A stretch of DNA of 64,000 bases, from the NCBI GenBank assembly GCA_031374735.1, contig JANMGQ010000182.1, positions 1 to 64,000 on the forward strand. Direction: 5' to 3'. The first letter of the stretch is position 1. Each line of letters starts with the position of its first letter. The DNA comes from JABFRJ01 sp031374735 (GTDB lineage Bacteria > Pseudomonadota > Alphaproteobacteria > Rhizobiales > Hyphomicrobiaceae). The position numbers and the translations under genes are program-made. Positions 60,777-64,000 of this stretch are shown piece by piece. The notes under the pieces are model-generated. The model saw only the letters and a program-made list of their open reading frames with translations. It did not search any database and had not been told where the DNA came from.

Positions 60777-61028
60777 ATGCGCTCGATGCTTGTCGCCACA
60801 GTGATTGCAAGTGGAGTGCTGCTCGCCGTCGGCGCGTCCGCCACGCCGCCGGTGCGTAACGTGGCGCCCATGTTCGAAAAACCAATGGTCCTGGTCCAGG
60901 GCCGCGCCTGCCGCTCGTGTCGGCGAGACTGCTACTATGACCACCGGACGGCCTGCGGCTACTCGCAGTCGTGCCGGTCGGCATTCACGCAATGTATGCG
61001 CGGGTGCTGGGAAGATTATTGCCGCTGA
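60777..61028 (+). CDS. Small exported cysteine-rich protein
   Basis: An 83-residue protein with a signal peptide ending near GASA. The mature part has eight cysteines in the last 38 residues (CRSCRRDCYYDH, CGYSQSC, CMRGCWEDYC), arranged in pairs that suit a disulfide or metal-bound fold. The ATG at 60777 is preceded by CAGGAGG, a strong ribosome site. I do not recognise the family. Its stop is two bases before the stop of the convergent membrane protein. Confidence 0.65.
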   Translation: MRSMLVATVIASGVLLAVGASATPPVRNVAPMFEKPMVLVQGRACRSCRRDCYYDHRTACGYSQSCRSAFTQCMRGCWEDYCR

Positions 61029-61030
61029 CT

Positions 61031-61414
61031 TCAAGCCAGCGCGACGAGGCCGAGGCCGAACAGCGCCATGACAGACAACAGCGTCGAGACGTTGACGTCG
61101 CCGAACTCCGAACGCCGTACGATACGCACCGTGCGGCTCCCTTCGGTGCGACTGACGTGCGATCCCGCCGTCGCCGCGGCCGTCATGTCGCGAGCGCGCA
61201 TCCAGGCCCAGATGAAGCTGCCAGAGGCTTTGCCATGCCGCGCAATCTCGAGCGGCGCCCGGCGCCAGCCATATTTATAGCCGTAGACAACAAACGCGAT
61301 GACGGCGATCTGTGCCAGCGTCACCACCCAACCGCCGAGCAGGAACCAGCCAATCGACCACACGATCGCTGCAAACTTTGCCACCAGCCACCAGATCCAA
61401 CCGAGAAACTCCAT
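61031..61414 (-). CDS. Small membrane protein
   Basis: A 127-residue protein with a hydrophobic N-terminal half (two or three segments: WIWWLVAKFAAIVWSIGWFLLGG and VTLAQIAVIAFVVYGYKYGW), a basic middle and a hydrophobic C-terminus (LSVMALFGLGLVALA). No family is recognised. It is convergent with the cysteine-rich gene, with only two bases between stops. A second ATG at 61423 is possible. Confidence 0.65.
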   Translation of the reverse strand: MEFLGWIWWLVAKFAAIVWSIGWFLLGGWVVTLAQIAVIAFVVYGYKYGWRRAPLEIARHGKASGSFIWAWMRARDMTAAATAGSHVSRTEGSRTVRIVRRSEFGDVNVSTLLSVMALFGLGLVALA

Positions 61415-61649
61415 TCGCTCCACGCCCCGCGTCGATAGACAACTGCTGTTGCTTTAGCTGACCCAGAGGGCGGAATCATGTGGCTTTGCATGACGTCGGC
61501 ACGAACAGCGCACCAATCGCGGTAGGGACGGTCATTGCTGACCGCCCCCCGCACAGATCCCGGCGGGCGCTGCTAACGCACGCATGTGGTTCTAAGTGCG
61601 CTGCGAGGCTACAGGACACGCACAACGAGCGATATGCCCGCTGGACAAT

Positions 61650-61687
61650 GGGTGGCCGGGACAAGCCGGACAAGCCCGGCCATGACA
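61650..61687. repeat. GGCCGGGACAAGC / GCCCGGCCATGAC repeat
   Basis: The stretch GGTGGCCGGGACAAGC followed by GGACAAGCCCGGCCATGAC is an imperfect palindrome of a type I recall as common between genes in Hyphomicrobiales. Its GCCATGAC end supplies an ATG in frame with the next gene, which I consider accidental. Confidence 0.65.
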
Positions 61688-61753
61688 GCGGGGAGGCTAC
61701 GGACGGTCTCACATTCTGGCCGCGGGTCTAACATCATAGGGGGCGGTGCGGTC

Positions 61754-62872
61754 TTGGCGCGCAAACACACAGCAGTCCCTGGCGCACACGCCCGCGTGGC
61801 CGACGCCATCGCACGTCAAATCGCAGCTGGTGGCTACGCCGGCGCCGCCGTCATCGGCCTTGTCAACGGCGCAATCGCGCTGGAGCACTATGCCGGCCAA
61901 GCGGGGCCTGATTTGATGGCCGCACCGAATGTCCTTTGGCCGATCGCCAGCATTTCAAAAATGTATGCGGTCTCGACCATTCTCGCGCTGGTCGAGCAAG
62001 GCCATCTCGCGCTCAACATGCGCATCTGCGATGCGCTTCCGGCCTACACGGGCGGCATGCGCGAGGACGTGCGTTTGCGCCATCTGCTGACGCACACGGG
62101 CGGCTTGATCTACGAATCGCCCGACATGGAGGCGCGGCTGAAAGCGCATGTGCCGCTCGATGGGCTGATTGAAGAGATGCTGGCGGGCCCGCTGCAGTTC
62201 AGGCCGGGCACGTCGGTGGCCTACGCCGACTACCACACGCTGCTCGCCAGTCACGTGACAGCAACGGTCATGGCTCGTCCGTTCGAGGCGCTGGTGCGCG
62301 ACCTGACACTGACACCCATGGGCCTCACCGATACCTTCTTTCCGACGCCGGCCAGCGAGGATCATCGCACCGCGACCGTGCGCGGCCCTATGGCGGATGG
62401 CACGTCCGGCGCCATGTATAATTCCCGTCATGCGCGCAACCTTGCGCATCCCGCGTTTGCAGTGACAAGCACGGCACGCGACCTGGCGCGGTTCCTCTCG
62501 CACTTTGCACCGGGCGGACCACGCATTCACACTGCGGCGACCGTTGACGCCATGCGCTGCAATCAGACCGGACTATCAGGCACAGGCAGCTTTCCCGGCA
62601 TTTCAGCCTATGAGCAGGTGGGGCCGCGACCGTGGGGCTATGGCTGGGCACTGCAGACCGCCATGACGCCCGGCACCTTCAGCGACCTCGCGAGCTTTTC
62701 GACATTCGGCCACGGCGGGGCGAGCGGTTGCCAGGCGTTTGTCGACCCTGACAACGACATCGCCGTTGTCATTGTCACCAACACGCATCTGCGGACAGGT
62801 TTTGAGGCGTGGTTCAACCACTTGACCATGCTGTCGAATGTGGTCCTCGCGGCCCTTCGCAACGGAGCCTAA
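61754..62872 (+). CDS. Beta-lactamase-family serine hydrolase
   Basis: A 372-residue class C beta-lactamase-type hydrolase. The SxxK motif is in ASISKMY (Ser66 and Lys69), the second motif reads YADYH in place of Y-x-N, and the third reads HGGAS in place of KTG, a common pattern for esterases and D-aminopeptidases in the family. No signal peptide. I suggest the TTG at 61754, preceded by GGGGGCGG at seven bases; an ATG at 61682 lies in a repeat. Substrate is unknown; it need not act on antibiotics. Confidence 0.8.
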   Translation: MARKHTAVPGAHARVADAIARQIAAGGYAGAAVIGLVNGAIALEHYAGQAGPDLMAAPNVLWPIASISKMYAVSTILALVEQGHLALNMRICDALPAYTGGMREDVRLRHLLTHTGGLIYESPDMEARLKAHVPLDGLIEEMLAGPLQFRPGTSVAYADYHTLLASHVTATVMARPFEALVRDLTLTPMGLTDTFFPTPASEDHRTATVRGPMADGTSGAMYNSRHARNLAHPAFAVTSTARDLARFLSHFAPGGPRIHTAATVDAMRCNQTGLSGTGSFPGISAYEQVGPRPWGYGWALQTAMTPGTFSDLASFSTFGHGGASGCQAFVDPDNDIAVVIVTNTHLRTGFEAWFNHLTMLSNVVLAALRNGA

Positions 62873-63005
62873 TCAAGCGCAGGCCAGCGCAAGTTCAGCT
62901 TGACGCGCCCGGGGCACGCGCACATGAGACGACGACGTCCCCAGGGTTCCAAGTGGGGGTTCTAAGTCGGGTGTTGAAATGGCGTTGGTGAACTGCATGT
63001 GGATT

Positions 63006-64000
63006 ATGAAGCGCGTCAGCCAAGCCTACGGTATTGCCGGGCTTCTGATGCTTGGCGCAACCCACGCCGACGCGGCTGGACAGCCCAAGTACATCCCCAA
63101 GCCTGCCAACTGCCAAAACACCAACGGTCCCTTCGACAAGTGGCTTGCGAGCGTCCGCCAGGATGCCGCGAAAGAAGGTGTCAGCCAGAAGACGCTGGCC
63201 CTTGCCCTCGATGGGCTGCAAATGGATCAAAAGATCATCTACATCGACCGTGGGCAGAAGTTCTTCTCCAAGCCGTTCCTTGAGTTTGCGGCCCAGCTCG
63301 GCACGCAGAACCGCGTCAATTCGGGCATCCTGAAAATCAAGCAGCTCGCCGGCACCTACCAGCGTGCTGAGCAGGATTTCGGCGTGCCGGCGGCCGTCAT
63401 CACAGCGTTCTGGGCGCTCGAGAGCGACTTCGGTGCCGGTATCGGCAAGCGGCCCGTGCTCGTCTCACTTGCGACGCTCGCGTGGGATTGCCGGCGCGGC
63501 GAGATGTTCCGTGACGAGTTGATGGCCGCACTGAAGATCATCGACCGTGGCGATCTCGTGCCGGCCGACATGATCAGCTCATGGGCCGGCGAACTCGGCC
63601 AGACGCAATTCCTGCCGGGGCACTATCTGCGCCACGCGGTCGACTATGATGGTGATGGCAAGCGCAACCTCTTCAAGAGTGCGCCCGACATCATTGGCTC
63701 GACGGGCAATTTCATCAAGTCGCTCGGCTGGAAAAAGGGCGAACCCTGGCTCGACGAGGTGCGTGTGCCGGGAGCCCTGCCGTGGGATCAAGCGGGCCTC
63801 GACATCAAGCAACCACGTAGTTTCTGGGCCCAACGCGGCGTGACGTTCGCCAACGGCAAGCCGCTGCCAGCCGACACCATGCCGGTGTCGCTTGTGCTAT
63901 TGCAGGGCCGTGGCGGTCCAGCCTTTCTCGCCTACGAGAATTTCAACATCTTTACCGAGTGGAACCAGTCCCTGAACTACGCAACGACGGCGGCACATCT
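63006..64000 (+). CDS. Lytic murein transglycosylase (MltB/SLT_2 type), 5' part
   Basis: At least 331 codons are present; the gene runs past the window. It has a signal peptide (MKRVSQAYGIAGLLMLGATHADA) and then the SLT_2 lytic transglycosylase domain: FDKWLASVRQDAAKEGVSQKTL, the catalytic Glu139 in AFWALESDFG, and GELGQTQFLPGHYLRHAVDYDGDGKRNLFKSAPDIIGSTGNFIKSLGW. It cleaves the glycan strand of peptidoglycan in the periplasm. A C-terminal peptidoglycan-binding domain may follow beyond the edge. ATGs at 62979 and 62997 are alternative starts. Confidence 0.92.
   Translation, partial: MKRVSQAYGIAGLLMLGATHADAAGQPKYIPKPANCQNTNGPFDKWLASVRQDAAKEGVSQKTLALALDGLQMDQKIIYIDRGQKFFSKPFLEFAAQLGTQNRVNSGILKIKQLAGTYQRAEQDFGVPAAVITAFWALESDFGAGIGKRPVLVSLATLAWDCRRGEMFRDELMAALKIIDRGDLVPADMISSWAGELGQTQFLPGHYLRHAVDYDGDGKRNLFKSAPDIIGSTGNFIKSLGWKKGEPWLDEVRVPGALPWDQAGLDIKQPRSFWAQRGVTFANGKPLPADTMPVSLVLLQGRGGPAFLAYENFNIFTEWNQSLNYATTAAH

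Noticed and set aside
61682..61753. ATG start for the serine hydrolase at 61682
   Set aside because: This ATG lies at the end of a GCCATGAC repeat and lacks a ribosome site; the TTG at 61754 has one.
1..64000. tRNA, rRNA, prophage or complete insertion sequence
   Set aside because: I looked for T-loop and conserved rRNA motifs and for integrase or transposase domains and saw none; small tRNAs could still be missed by eye.

Overview
This is a GC-rich chromosomal window from an alphaproteobacterium, most likely of the Hyphomicrobiales (Rhizobiales). The evidence is the gene content and order: a hisI / NifU-like scaffold / yidD cluster, the short alphaproteobacterial form of HprK, lpxI-lpxB, a CIRCE-controlled groESL operon, tsaB-rimI, Tim44-domain and DUF465 proteins, many orphan periplasmic binding proteins, and dispersed palindromic repeats of the kind common in this order. 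No tRNA, rRNA, CRISPR array, integrase or full insertion sequence was seen. Species cannot be assigned from the sequence alone.

Layout. 0.2-2.5 kb: hisI, a NifU/IscU-like protein, yidD and a PepSY-type membrane protein. 2.4-8.6 kb: a mostly leftward catabolic block (2-hydroxyacid dehydrogenase, LDH2/MDH2-family dehydrogenase, MFS carrier, aconitase X large and small subunits) ending in hprK, which is broken by an inserted palindromic repeat. 8.9-12 kb: a fatty-acid desaturase, an orphan solute-binding protein, and a 273-bp non-autonomous transposon-like element with terminal inverted repeats and a target duplication, nested inside another repeat. 12-18.5 kb: rdgB, two unknown proteins, a thiolase, lpxB and an LpxI with a long C-terminal extension. 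18.8-22.8 kb: a phytase-like esterase convergent with an operon of a periplasmic TPR protein and two ClpP-fold periplasmic proteins. 23.3-31.2 kb: DUF465, rlmJ, grpE, dinB, groES-groEL with CIRCE, then a small accessory patch (DUF4265-like protein, higBA, a decayed groEL 3' copy, a DUF433/DUF5615 pair).

31.2-40.4 kb: MFS carrier, RraA-like protein, tsaB, rimI, VOC protein, Tim44-domain protein, alpha/beta hydrolase and an Lhr-type helicase. 40.4-44.6 kb: an operon of FAD oxidoreductase, DUF1365, cyclopropane-fatty-acid-synthase-like methyltransferase and DUF3833, preceded by a promoter that fits the RpoE-ChrR singlet-oxygen class. 44.6-52.2 kb: amidase, unknown protein, purM, a peptide-type binding protein, SDR, GST and metW without metX. 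52.3-53.5 kb: a TPP riboswitch upstream of an orphan binding protein. 54-64 kb: Bug-type binding protein, DUF808, acyl-CoA synthetase, secreted and membrane proteins, ssb, a serine hydrolase and the 5' part of a lytic transglycosylase that runs off the window.

The genes that plausibly act together are: the aconitase X / MFS / MDH2-type block (possible cis-3-hydroxyproline or other hydroxyacid catabolism); lpxI-lpxB (lipid A); grpE and groESL (chaperones); TPR plus two ClpP-fold proteins (periplasmic, unknown job); and the fatty-acid modification operon at 40.5-44.6 kb (membrane lipid response to oxidative stress). Accessory DNA is limited to toxin-antitoxin pairs and repeat elements.
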